The position numbers and the translations under genes were made by a program. From contig NZ_CP089980.1 in NCBI RefSeq assembly GCF_021389955.1, positions 3,033,001-3,097,000 on the forward strand: 64,000 nucleotides of DNA. The letters run 5' to 3'. This document shows, piece by piece, positions 1 to 7,518 of this stretch. Each line of letters starts with the position of its first letter. Position 1 is the first letter of the stretch. Source of the stretch: Fulvivirga maritima. GTDB lineage: Bacteria > Bacteroidota > Bacteroidia > Cytophagales > Cyclobacteriaceae. The notes under the pieces are model-generated. The model was not told where the DNA came from. It did not search any database and saw only the letters and a list, made by a program, of their open reading frames with translations.

Positions 1-887
1 CTCACATAGCTGATATAGCGGCTTTCTGAAATTTCACCATTATCTACAGCATCTTTAACTGCGCATTTTGGTTCATGCAGGTGGGTGCAATTGTGAAACT
101 TACACTCTGATTGCAATGCCCTCATTTCAGGAAAATAATCTGAAAGTTCTTCAGTTTCTATATCTATTATGCCTAATTCCTTAATTCCAGGTGTGTCAAT
201 GACAAAAGTAGAAGGCGAAACTTCAAACATCTCAGCAAAGGTAGTGGTATGAACCCCTTTTTGAGCGAAGTCTGATATGGCTCCTGTTTTTTGCTCTATT
301 TCCGGGGCTATTTTGTTTAGTAAAGTGGACTTGCCTACGCCACTATGACCAGAAAACAGGCTCTTCTTTCCATTTAAGATTTCAGATACTGAGTTAATGC
401 CTTCATCTTTTAAGGCTGAAACTTTCAGGCAAGTGACACCTATTTTGTCATAAATTTCTATGATTTCATCAATCATAGCTATGCCTTTTTCATGGAGAAG
501 GTCAATTTTATTAAATATGATTACTTGAGGAATTCTAAACGATTCGGCAGTAATTAAAAAACGATCTATAAAGCCAAGTGAAGTCCTCGGGTAAGTGAGT
601 GTAACAATAAGAACGGCCTGATCCAGGTTAGCGGCTAGTATATGTCCCTGGCTTTTTAGCTTTACTGATTTTCTTATGATATAGTTTTCTCTCGGTAATA
701 TCTCTGTAATTACAGCTTCAGTGTCATTTTCAAGGCTTATAGTCACCTTATCGCCTACAGCTATGGGGTTTGTAGTTTTAAACCCTTTAAGCCTGAGCTT
801 GCCTCTGGTACGGGCTTGATAAATTTTATGGTCTTCAGCCAGTACATCATACCATGAGCCGGTAGATTTTAGAACTTCTCCTGTCAT
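1..887 (-). CDS. rsgA: Ribosome small-subunit-dependent GTPase RsgA (3' end outside window)
   Basis: Late 30S-assembly GTPase. I translated it from ATG at 887; about 295 codons are visible and the C-terminal end lies beyond base 1. It has an N-terminal OB-fold and then the circularly permuted GTPase motifs typical of RsgA: G4 NKID first, then G1 GHSGVGKS, then G3 DTPG. The Zn-knuckle follows, with the cysteine/histidine pattern CKFHNCTHLHEPKC. Its ATG overlaps the stop of kdtA in an ATGA arrangement, so it is probably translationally coupled as the second gene of a kdtA-rsgA unit. The identification rests on motif order and is secure; only the missing C-terminus cannot be judged. Confidence 0.95.
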   Translation of the reverse strand, partial: MTGEVLKSTGSWYDVLAEDHKIYQARTRGKLRLKGFKTTNPIAVGDKVTISLENDTEAVITEILPRENYIIRKSVKLKSQGHILAANLDQAVLIVTLTYPRTSLGFIDRFLITAESFRIPQVIIFNKIDLLHEKGIAMIDEIIEIYDKIGVTCLKVSALKDEGINSVSEILNGKKSLFSGHSGVGKSTLLNKIAPEIEQKTGAISDFAQKGVHTTTFAEMFEVSPSTFVIDTPGIKELGIIDIETEELSDYFPEMRALQSECKFHNCTHLHEPKCAVKDAVDNGEISESRYISYV

Positions 888-2122
888 GATAATATTTCTT
901 TGCAGTGATTAATTATTTTGTCTGTTGCTCCCGTGTGGTCAAGCACATAATCTCTGTTGACCTGGCTGCCTATGTTGTAGGTTTTTTCTTCCATAAACTG
1001 ATGAAACTGGAATCTTAGCTGGTTATTATCCCCTATGGCTACCGCGCCTCCGAGGTTAACCAGATCCACTGCTTCTCTGAATTTAGTGTAATTTTTATTG
1101 CCAAAGAAAATAGGTAATCCAAAAGTAGCCGCTTCTAATATGTTATGTAGGCCTGCGCCAAAAGCACCACCAACATAAGCATAATCTGCATAGCCATATA
1201 AGCTGGAAAGCATGCCTACATTATCTATTATTAATATGTCGTTTTCCTGGGTATTTGAGCTGGTAAGCTGAGAAAATCGAATAGTCTTTTTAATGGCTTC
1301 TTTTTCTATTCTCTGCATAAATCTTTCCTCGATTTCATGCGGAGCAATGATGAATTTTAAAGGAAATTCGTTGATGAATGATAGCAGTACATCAAAATCT
1401 TCTGGCCAGCAGCTGCCTACTACCATAAGTTTATCATTACCCTTAAACTGTTTAACCAGAGGGATATCTTTTTTATTATTCACAATACTGACCACCCTAT
1501 CGAAACGAGTGTCCCCAGAAATAGAAACATTATTAAATGAAAGGTTATTTAGCAGCTCTTTAGACTTATGGTCTTGCACAAAGAAATGTGATACTTGTTT
1601 AAGTATATGACGGTAAAACCCTCCGTATTTTTTGAAATATACCTGGTCGTTTCTGAAAATAGATGATACCGATAAAATAGGGATGTTATTTTTTCTAAGA
1701 GCTCTTAGGTGGAAGTACCAGTATTCATATTTTACGAAGATAGCCAGGTTGGGCTTGGTTATGTTTATAAACTGCTTGGCGTTGCCAGGAGTGTCCAGGG
1801 GGAGGTAATATACAAAATCTGCTAGTGGGTAATCTTTTCTCACTACATAACCAGAAGGGGAAAAGAAGGTGAGTAAGATTTTGAAGTGGGGAAAATCCTT
1901 TTTAAATGCTTCTATAACAGGCCTTCCTTGCTCAAATTCTCCTAAGGAAGCACAGTGGAACCACGCAAGATCTCCAGAGTGCGATTTAAAGTCATTAGAT
2001 AATTCTTGAAACAGGTTTTTTCTACCTTGGGAGAATTGCTTGGCTTTTTTGTTGAAAAGTGCTGCAAAAGAGATAAATACTCTGTAAAAAAATATGAATA
2101 ATCTATAGCTTAATTTGCCCAT
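884..2122 (-). CDS. kdtA: 3-deoxy-D-manno-octulosonic acid (Kdo) transferase
   Basis: WaaA/KdtA glycosyltransferase that adds Kdo from CMP-Kdo to lipid A precursor on the inner face of the cytoplasmic membrane. It is 412 residues, the usual family length, and begins with a hydrophobic membrane-anchoring helix (RLFIFFYRVFISFAALF). Family motifs visible are CASLGEFEQGRP near residue 57, KYEYWYFH in the middle, VVGSCWPEDF, and the donor-binding C-terminal segment GGAFGAGLHNILEAA. The ATG at 2122 lies only a few bases after a TAATTTTG element (2127-2134), so the transcript may have almost no leader. It precedes rsgA with a 4-base overlap. Confidence 0.95.
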   Translation of the reverse strand: MGKLSYRLFIFFYRVFISFAALFNKKAKQFSQGRKNLFQELSNDFKSHSGDLAWFHCASLGEFEQGRPVIEAFKKDFPHFKILLTFFSPSGYVVRKDYPLADFVYYLPLDTPGNAKQFINITKPNLAIFVKYEYWYFHLRALRKNNIPILSVSSIFRNDQVYFKKYGGFYRHILKQVSHFFVQDHKSKELLNNLSFNNVSISGDTRFDRVVSIVNNKKDIPLVKQFKGNDKLMVVGSCWPEDFDVLLSFINEFPLKFIIAPHEIEERFMQRIEKEAIKKTIRFSQLTSSNTQENDILIIDNVGMLSSLYGYADYAYVGGAFGAGLHNILEAATFGLPIFFGNKNYTKFREAVDLVNLGGAVAIGDNNQLRFQFHQFMEEKTYNIGSQVNRDYVLDHTGATDKIINHCKEILS

Positions 2123-2126
2123 TGCG

Positions 2127-2134
2127 CAAAATTA
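2127..2134 (-). promoter_or_regulatory. Candidate -7 element for kdtA-rsgA
   Basis: On the minus strand this reads TAATTTTG, a perfect match to the Bacteroidota -7 consensus TAnnTTTG. It ends five bases before the kdtA ATG, which would give a nearly leaderless mRNA. I do not see a good -33 TTG at 19-21 nt, because the upstream sequence is the peroxiredoxin terminator. The call is therefore weak. Confidence 0.35.
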
Positions 2135-2135
2135 A

Positions 2136-2164
2136 AAAAGCCCACCGCAATGCAGTGAGCTTTT
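2136..2164 (-). terminator. Intrinsic terminator of the perR-peroxiredoxin unit
   Basis: AAAAGCCCAC (2136-2145) pairs with GTGAGCTTTT (2155-2164) with one G-U wobble, around a 9-base loop. On the minus strand the hairpin is followed by a T-tract. It lies 25 bases past the peroxiredoxin stop and directly abuts the kdtA promoter region. Confidence 0.8.
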
Positions 2165-2189
2165 TGTGTTTTTATTGAGAAACAACCAA

Positions 2190-2819
2190 TTAGTTAGCAG
2201 AAAGGTATTTAGATACACCGTCTCTGGTAGCTTGCATTGCTTCTTTTCCTTCTTCCCAGTTAGCAGGGCATACTTCACCATGCTCTTGTACGTGGTGCCA
2301 TGCGTCTACTACTCTTATCATCTCATCAATGTTTCTTCCTAAAGGCAGGTCATTGATAGTTTCATGTCTTACTACACCTTCTTTGTCAATGAAGAAAGTA
2401 CCTCTGAATGCTACAGGAGCACCATCAAATACTAAATCACCTTCTTCAGTATAGCTCCAGTCTCCAGCTAATACGCCGAAGTTGTTAGCTACAGTTTTAG
2501 AAGAATCTGCTACTAGAGGGTAAGTTACACCTTCTATACCGCCATTGTTTTTAGGAGTAAGTAACCACGCAAGGTGAGTTTCTTCAGTATCGCAAGAACA
2601 TCCTACTACCTGAACGCCTCTTTTTTCGAACTCTTCTAATTTGCTTTGGAAAGCAAGAATTTCAGTAGGGCATACGAATGTAAAATCTTTTGGGTAGAAG
2701 AAGAACATTACTTCTTTTTTACCAATGTAATCAGCTAGAGAGAATGATTCTACAATCTCTTCACCATTAATAACTGCCGGAGCATCAAATACAGGAGCTT
2801 TTTTTCCTACTAATGACAT
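2190..2819 (-). CDS. 2-Cys peroxiredoxin (AhpC/Prx1 type)
   Basis: Thiol peroxidase that reduces hydrogen peroxide and organic peroxides in the cytoplasm. I place the start at the ATG at 2819 (MSLVGKKAPVF), because the ten residues before it in the longer frame do not resemble the family. The resulting 209-residue protein has peroxidatic Cys50 in FVCPTE and resolving Cys184 in GEVCPANW, so it is a typical 2-Cys enzyme. It lies 34 bases downstream of a PerR-like regulator on the same strand, which fits peroxide-inducible control of both from the promoter at 3346-3378. The insert VTYPLVADSSKTVA and the C-terminal arm are normal for AhpC/Prx1. Confidence 0.93.
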   Translation of the reverse strand: MSLVGKKAPVFDAPAVINGEEIVESFSLADYIGKKEVMFFFYPKDFTFVCPTEILAFQSKLEEFEKRGVQVVGCSCDTEETHLAWLLTPKNNGGIEGVTYPLVADSSKTVANNFGVLAGDWSYTEEGDLVFDGAPVAFRGTFFIDKEGVVRHETINDLPLGRNIDEMIRVVDAWHHVQEHGEVCPANWEEGKEAMQATRDGVSKYLSAN

Positions 2820-2853
2820 AATGTTGATGTTTAATTTTATGTTGTTCAAAAAT

Positions 2854-3297
2854 TTATTTAATACTTATTTCCTTTTCAGGATCTATCTTATCTCCATTAA
2901 TCTGGAGGGTGATATTCTTAATTTTAAGATTGCTGACTTTTTTCTTTTTAAAGAAGTTGATGATTACTTCATTGAGTTCGTCATCATAATAATCAACAAT
3001 TTCAGCCGTATTGGTACAATAAATATGGCCGTGGCTATCTAGTTTTGGATCATACCTCATATGTCCCTCATGGGTAGATACCTTGGCTATCAGACCTTTT
3101 TCCACAAAAGTTTCAGCAGTTTTATATACTGTGCCCAAAGATATGCTTGGGCATGACTCTTTTACATAATCATAAATTTGCTCCACGCTGGGGTGGCAAT
3201 TCATATTATGTACAGCCTCAAGTATCACCGTTCTCTGATGGGTTACTTTTAGCCCTGATTCACTGATTTTTGCTTGTATGTCTGCGTATCTATTCAA
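2854..3297 (-). CDS. Fur-family regulator, PerR-like
   Basis: Metal-dependent repressor of 147 residues with an N-terminal winged helix (GLKVTHQRTVILEAV, then LGTVYKTAETFVEKG) and the C-terminal dimerisation domain. Metal-site residues are visible in DSHGHIYC (His89, His91). Cys94 is followed by TNT, so the usual first CXXC of the structural zinc site is reduced to one cysteine. The second CXXC is also missing; the tail is Lys-rich. Its position directly before a 2-Cys peroxiredoxin is typical of PerR rather than of Fur or Zur. Two inverted repeats just after its promoter (3305-3336) are likely autoregulatory operators. The peroxide-sensing role is inferred. Confidence 0.85.
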   Translation of the reverse strand: MNRYADIQAKISESGLKVTHQRTVILEAVHNMNCHPSVEQIYDYVKESCPSISLGTVYKTAETFVEKGLIAKVSTHEGHMRYDPKLDSHGHIYCTNTAEIVDYYDDELNEVIINFFKKKKVSNLKIKNITLQINGDKIDPEKEISIK

Positions 3298-3304
3298 AAT
3301 AACT

Positions 3305-3336
3305 ATTCTTAAATAAGAATTATTCCTATTTAGGAA
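3305..3336. promoter_or_regulatory. Two tandem inverted repeats, candidate PerR operators
   Basis: ATTCTTA-AA-TAAGAAT (3305-3320) is a 7-2-7 perfect inverted repeat similar in form to PerR/Fur boxes. Immediately next to it is TTCCTA-TT-TAGGAA (3323-3336), a 6-2-6 repeat. Both lie between the predicted transcription start (about 3339) and the ATG at 3297, where a bound repressor would block transcription. Confidence 0.6.
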
Positions 3337-3345
3337 ATTATGTTA

Positions 3346-3378
3346 CAAAGCTAGGCAAAAGCATTTCAAATAGCAAAA
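3346..3378 (-). promoter_or_regulatory. Promoter of the perR-peroxiredoxin operon
   Basis: On the minus strand TTTTG (3378-3374) is followed by exactly 20 bases and then TAGCTTTG (3353-3346). This is an essentially perfect Bacteroidota housekeeping promoter (-33 TTTG, -7 TAnnTTTG). The predicted start is near 3339, just before the tandem inverted repeats. Confidence 0.75.
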
Positions 3379-3489
3379 CAGAGGGTATTATTTTTGGTTA
3401 CCATAAGTCTGCTTTTAATATCAAGACTTACAGTGTTTTAACTGCTGATTTTGGGATTTTTTAAACTAAATAAATAGTATTCTGATACA

Positions 3490-4524
3490 ATGAAAAAAGT
3501 TTACCTTATAGTGATTTTGAGTGCTTTCATGTCTTCTTTGGCGTCAGCACAAGATGATTTAAGTAATTTAATACAAGCCGGAACGGAAAATGCCAATGCC
3601 ATGGCTGAAGGATATGTGCAGCCATTTATGAAAGGTTTTGGTACAGGCTTGGGTAGCGGATGGTTAAATACAGCTAAAGCTCATAAAACATAGGGCTTCG
3701 ACCTTACCGTAACTGTAAACGGGGCTTTTGTTCCTAGTAAAGATTTAAGTTATGATCCTTCAAGAGTAGGTCAAAACTCATCGCTTACATTATTATCCCC
3801 TGATGAGGCTCCTACAATTTTTGGTAGAGAGGATGAGCCAAGATATGCATATAGCTATACGCAAGATGGAAGAACATTTTCAGGTGAATTTAACGGCCCT
3901 GCTAGTGTTATAGATATTAAAGAAGATATGCCTATGCAGGTAGTGCCAGTGCCTATGGCTCAACTGGGAATTGGTATTATTAAAAATACAGATATTAAAA
4001 TTAGATGGACTCCGGAAATAGATGTGGAGGATGGCAGTTTTAAGCTGATTGGTTTTGGTGTAATGCATGATATTAAACAACATATACCGGGCATTAAGCA
4101 TTTACCTTTTGATCTTTCTGCTTTTGTTGGCTACACCAGTGTAAGCTTTGATTTTCCTTTTGATGAAGAACTTAGTACTACCGGAGGTGGAGTTTATACC
4201 ACTAATGGTTTAGGTCAGTTAGATGTTAATACTTTGACAGGTCAGGCTATTATTTCTAAAAAAATATCTGTACTTACTGTTTATGGTGGAGTTGGGTTCA
4301 ATAGAGTAAGATCTGAAATTAAACTGAAAGGTGATTACGTAGTGAGAGATGATTTCGGAAACTCTGAATCTGTGAGTGATCCTGTTGATTTGTCATTCAA
4401 AGAAGGTGGTGTTAAACTTAATGCAGGTTTTAGACTTAAGTTAGCTATAGTAACGCTTCATGCAGATTATACTGTGCAAGAATATGATGTACTTAGCGTA
4501 GGCTTTGGTTTTGCAGTGAGATAA
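3490..4524 (+). pseudogene. DUF6588-type secreted/outer-membrane protein, interrupted by in-frame TAG
   Basis: One reading frame runs from ATG 3490 to the TAA ending at 4524, about 344 codons, broken only by TAG at 3691-3693. The first part has a signal peptide (MKKVYLIVILSAFMSSLASAQ) and the opening of a DUF6588 family protein (FMKGFGTGLGSGWLNTAKAHK). After the stop the same frame continues without another stop with GFDLTVTVNGAFVP and a beta-rich barrel-like region ending VLSVGFGFAVR, the aromatic end expected of an outer-membrane strand. From memory, family members have a hydrophobic residue between HK and GFDLT, so one T-to-A change of TTG to TAG would explain it. Without suppression only a 67-residue fragment is made. 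The function of the family is unknown. Confidence 0.75.
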
Positions 4525-4552
4525 TTCTCTTGCTTCTAAGTAATAATATATA

Positions 4553-4685
4553 AAAGCTTCCTCAAAAGTAGTAACTAGTTTAGTGGATGTCACATTGAGG
4601 CCTCTTAAAATGTACACTTCTTCAATCTGAAGAATGTTTCGAGGGGCCTCAATCTGACCTGACAGTTACTTTTGAGGAAGCCTTT
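4553..4685. repeat. Long imperfect intergenic palindrome between convergent genes
   Basis: The outer arms are AAGCTTCCTCAAAAGTA (4554-4570) and TACTTTTGAGGAAGCCTT (4667-4684). Middle arms contain ATTGAGGCCTC (4594-4604) and GGGGCCTCAAT (4643-4652). At the centre is a small hairpin TTCTTCA-ATC-TGAAGAA (about 4618-4634). The whole segment can fold into one cruciform-like structure of about 130 bases ending in T-runs on both sides. It may be a two-way terminator or a small mobile hairpin element; I found no second copy in the window. Confidence 0.7.
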
Positions 4686-4686
4686 T

Positions 4687-5460
4687 TTATTTGCCTTGAT
4701 ATTCAGGATTTCTTTTTTCTATGAAAGCTTTCATCCCCTCTTTTTGATCTTCAGAGGAAAAGGTTAAGTAAAAATTCTTTCTTTCAAAGTGTAAGCCTTC
4801 ATCTAAGTGAGTTTCAAAAGCTCTATTTACGGCTTCTTTGGCTAACTGTGCGGCTACAGGAGACATGGCGGCAATGGTTTCTGCCAGCTTGGCTGTTTCT
4901 TCTAAATACAGTTCTACAGGCACTATTTTATTGATCAGTCCATAATTTAAAGCTTCTTCCGCTGAGATAAAGCTGCCGGTAAGTACCATTTCCATTGCTT
5001 TAGCTTTCCCAATGGCCTTGGTAAGGCGCTGAGTGCCACCCGCCCCGGGCATAATACCTATTTTAATTTCTGGTTGTCCAAATTTCGCCGTTTCAGAAGC
5101 CACAATCATATCACAGGTCATGGCTAGCTCACATCCGCCGCCCAGAGCAAAACCTGATACTGCCGCAATCAGAGGCTTTTTAGTTTTTTTGATCAGGTCC
5201 CAGGTTTTAAACTGATCTATGGCTACCATATCGATAGTCTTTTTATCCGCCATTTGTTTGATGTCTGCACCGGCGGCAAAAGCTTTTTCATTGCCTGTTA
5301 TAATAATAACCCTTACATTGGTGTCAGCATCAAGGGTAGTGAGCGTTTGCTGCAGCTCTTGCATTAGCTCCATGTTTAAGGCATTTAGTTCTTTGGGCCG
5401 ATTGAGTTGTATGAGTGATACATAGGGCCGGTACTGTTCAGTGAGTTGTATATATTTCAT
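4687..5460 (-). CDS. Enoyl-CoA hydratase/isomerase (crotonase family)
   Basis: Hydrates trans-2-enoyl-CoA to 3-hydroxyacyl-CoA in fatty acid or amino acid degradation. It is 257 residues, the standard crotonase length. The oxyanion-hole segments are visible as AAGADIKQM near residue 65 and GFALGGGCELAM near residue 105. The two catalytic glutamates fit GGGCE and QPEIKIG, followed by the PGAGGTQRL signature. The C-terminal helix ends in ERKNFYLTFSSEDQKEGMKAFIEKRNPEY, typical of short-chain enoyl-CoA hydratases (Crt/PaaF-like). Its stop falls in the right arm of the palindrome at 4553-4685. Precise substrate chain length cannot be told. Confidence 0.92.
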   Translation of the reverse strand: MKYIQLTEQYRPYVSLIQLNRPKELNALNMELMQELQQTLTTLDADTNVRVIIITGNEKAFAAGADIKQMADKKTIDMVAIDQFKTWDLIKKTKKPLIAAVSGFALGGGCELAMTCDMIVASETAKFGQPEIKIGIMPGAGGTQRLTKAIGKAKAMEMVLTGSFISAEEALNYGLINKIVPVELYLEETAKLAETIAAMSPVAAQLAKEAVNRAFETHLDEGLHFERKNFYLTFSSEDQKEGMKAFIEKRNPEYQGK

Positions 5461-5491
5461 AGCATGAGGATTTCATGCTCAATAAAATGAA

Positions 5492-5517
5492 AAGCCGCCT
5501 TTTTTCAAAGGCGGCTT
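5492..5517 (-). terminator. GC-rich hairpin upstream of the enoyl-CoA hydratase gene
   Basis: AAGCCGCCTTT (5492-5502) and AAAGGCGGCTT (5507-5517) form an 11-bp perfect stem with a 4-base loop. On the minus strand it is followed by TTCATTTTATT, so it resembles an intrinsic terminator. However it lies about 30 bases before the ATG at 5460 in a divergent intergenic region, where a terminator would act as an attenuator. A three-codon ORF (ATG GTT AGT TGA) lies just upstream on the same strand. Confidence 0.5.
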
Positions 5518-5695
5518 CAACTAACCATACTAAACAGGTGAGTAAAAAAAGTGCTATGTACCGATTAATATTACAAGGTGGAGATAAGTAACCGTTTGCT
5601 TAATCTTTTGTTGATTAATAATCATTAACGTGGCAAAATGGCTATTATGACCTTTATTTGCACTCATTAATGCTCACATAATAATCTGATATAAA

Positions 5696-6190
5696 ATGAT
5701 AAATGTATTATTTGTATGCCTGGGAAATATTTGTAGGTCACCGCTGGCCGAAGGCATATTTTCTCATAAAATAAAAGAAAGAGGAATTGAGAATCTCTTT
5801 AATGTAGACTCATGTGGTACAAGTCAATATCATATTGGAGAGCAGCCCGACCCCCGTACAGTGGCTAATGCTAAAGAGAACGGGATTATCCTTGATCATG
5901 AAGCCAGACAGTTTTCTAAAGTAGATTTTAAGGCCTTTGATTATATTCTTGCCATGGATAAGGCAAATTATGATGTAATAGAAAGGCATGATCAAAATCA
6001 GCATTATACTGATAAATTTTACCTCATGCGCGATTTTGATCCTGACTTTAAAGGTGAAGATGTACCTGATCCTTATTTTGGTGGAGAGGCCGGGTTTCAA
6101 CATGTTTTTGAAATAGTAGACCGCTCAGTAGATAGCTTCCTTGAATTTCTAATTAAGGAGCATGACATTAAAGAATCAGGGGCTAATTAG
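5696..6190 (+). CDS. Low-molecular-weight protein-tyrosine phosphatase
   Basis: A cytoplasmic cysteine phosphatase of 164 residues. The P-loop VCLGNICRSP gives nucleophile Cys8 and Arg14 of CX5R at the very N-terminus, as in all members. The acid/base aspartate lies in VPDPYFGG near residue 126. In bacteria these enzymes often counter tyrosine kinases for exopolysaccharide export, but no such kinase is nearby, so the substrate is unknown. The gene is convergent with aspartate kinase and overlaps its 3' end by 15 bases. Confidence 0.93.
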   Translation: MINVLFVCLGNICRSPLAEGIFSHKIKERGIENLFNVDSCGTSQYHIGEQPDPRTVANAKENGIILDHEARQFSKVDFKAFDYILAMDKANYDVIERHDQNQHYTDKFYLMRDFDPDFKGEDVPDPYFGGEAGFQHVFEIVDRSVDSFLEFLIKEHDIKESGAN

Positions 6191-7426
6191 AGCCCTGTAG
6201 TTCTTTCTTGATATTTGTTCTAAGAGAATTTTTTTATCAGTTCTGTATGAATTAAGGGTTTCCTGTTGGTAATTTTTTAAAGTGATCAGCTGTAAACCGT
6301 TGTTATATCTAATATCAAAATGATCCTTTAATGAAAGGACTAGTTTTTGAATTTTGCTGATGTCATTATCAATAACTATTGAAAATGAAATAGCAGAATT
6401 CTGCATGATGTTGATTTTGATATTGTTTTCTGATAGCTTTTTAAAAATTAGACTGAGGTTGTCTTCGTTTACAAAGGTGAAATCTATCACTTTAAAAGAA
6501 ATAAGGCACTGATCATTTTTAATGATAATAGTAGGAGGAAGGCTCTCTTTTAAAGTGCATTCATGAATTATGGTGCCGGGTTCATTGGGGTGATCAAAAC
6601 TTTTTACATGTAACGGAATGCCTTTGTTAGCCAAAGGTTTAATGGTCTTTGGGTGAATTACATTGGCTCCGTAATAGGTCATTTCAGCCGCTTCCTGATA
6701 AGGTAGTTCATCAAAAAGGACGGCATCTTTTACTAATTTAGGGTCTGCATTGAGAATGCCTGGCACATCTTTCCATACTGTTACAGAGTCAGCAGAAAGA
6801 CATGATGCAAAAATAGCTGCTGAGAAGTCTGACCCTTCTCTTCCTAAAGTGGTTGTAAGTCCATTTTCCGCCTTGCCAATAAAGCCTTGGGTTACTAATA
6901 CGTTGTTTTGAGCCAGGCTATGGATGTCATGTCTTATTAGCTCTTCCGTAAGTTTCCAGTCTACATGGCCTTCTCTGAAATTATTGTCAGTTCTAACATA
7001 TTCTCTGGCGTCAATCCATTGTGATGGGGTGCCGCAATGATCAAGATAAGCGGCTATAATATTTGAAGATATTAACTCTCCTTTAGAGACCACCTGATCA
7101 TATAATTCATTATAATCAGCTGATGATTGAAGTGATGCTCTTAAGTCAGAAATATGATCTATCAGACTATTGAAAATGTCATGATTAGCAGGAAAGAGCT
7201 CACTGCTTATGTTCATATGAAAATCAAGAAGTGCCTTTAAATTCTTATCAGTAGCAGCTTCATCAGTTCTTTCTTTGAGGAGTAGCTCTAAATTATTGGT
7301 GGTTTTGCCCATAGCGGACACCACTACTAATAGGTCAGAGTCTTTATGGTCTGAAACAATCTGGCACATATTTTTTATTGCCAGAGCATTTTTTATGGAG
7401 GCACCACCAAACTTAAATACTTTCAT
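6176..7426 (-). CDS. lysC: Aspartate kinase (monofunctional)
   Basis: Phosphorylates aspartate, the first step to lysine, threonine and methionine. It is 416 residues, begins KVFKFGGASI (the family normally has KFGGTS), and carries the substrate-binding segment TTLGREGSDFSAA near residue 195. The C-terminal third (from about 300) has the ACT-like regulatory region found in feedback-inhibited aspartokinases. No homoserine dehydrogenase domain is fused. It is divergent from fbp with about 90 bases between, and its 3' end overlaps the phosphatase gene. The symbol is assigned by family rather than by known regulation. Confidence 0.9.
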   Translation of the reverse strand: MKVFKFGGASIKNALAIKNMCQIVSDHKDSDLLVVVSAMGKTTNNLELLLKERTDEAATDKNLKALLDFHMNISSELFPANHDIFNSLIDHISDLRASLQSSADYNELYDQVVSKGELISSNIIAAYLDHCGTPSQWIDAREYVRTDNNFREGHVDWKLTEELIRHDIHSLAQNNVLVTQGFIGKAENGLTTTLGREGSDFSAAIFASCLSADSVTVWKDVPGILNADPKLVKDAVLFDELPYQEAAEMTYYGANVIHPKTIKPLANKGIPLHVKSFDHPNEPGTIIHECTLKESLPPTIIIKNDQCLISFKVIDFTFVNEDNLSLIFKKLSENNIKINIMQNSAISFSIVIDNDISKIQKLVLSLKDHFDIRYNNGLQLITLKNYQQETLNSYRTDKKILLEQISRKNYRALISP

Positions 7427-7518
7427 AAGGTCTAAAAATTGGACGGTAATTTTTAAGTGTTTATTTTAAGGTACCAAGTTGCACCTAATATTTTAAAAAC
7501 TAAAGACTTTGCTCATTT

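Noticed and set aside
1293-1610. Plus-strand ORF of 105 codons
   Set aside because: It lies wholly inside kdtA on the other strand, has no recognisable domain and a composition typical of a shadow frame.
3880-4101. Minus-strand ORF opposite the DUF6588 gene
   Set aside because: It is a shadow of a frame with clear protein-level similarity to DUF6588 on the plus strand.
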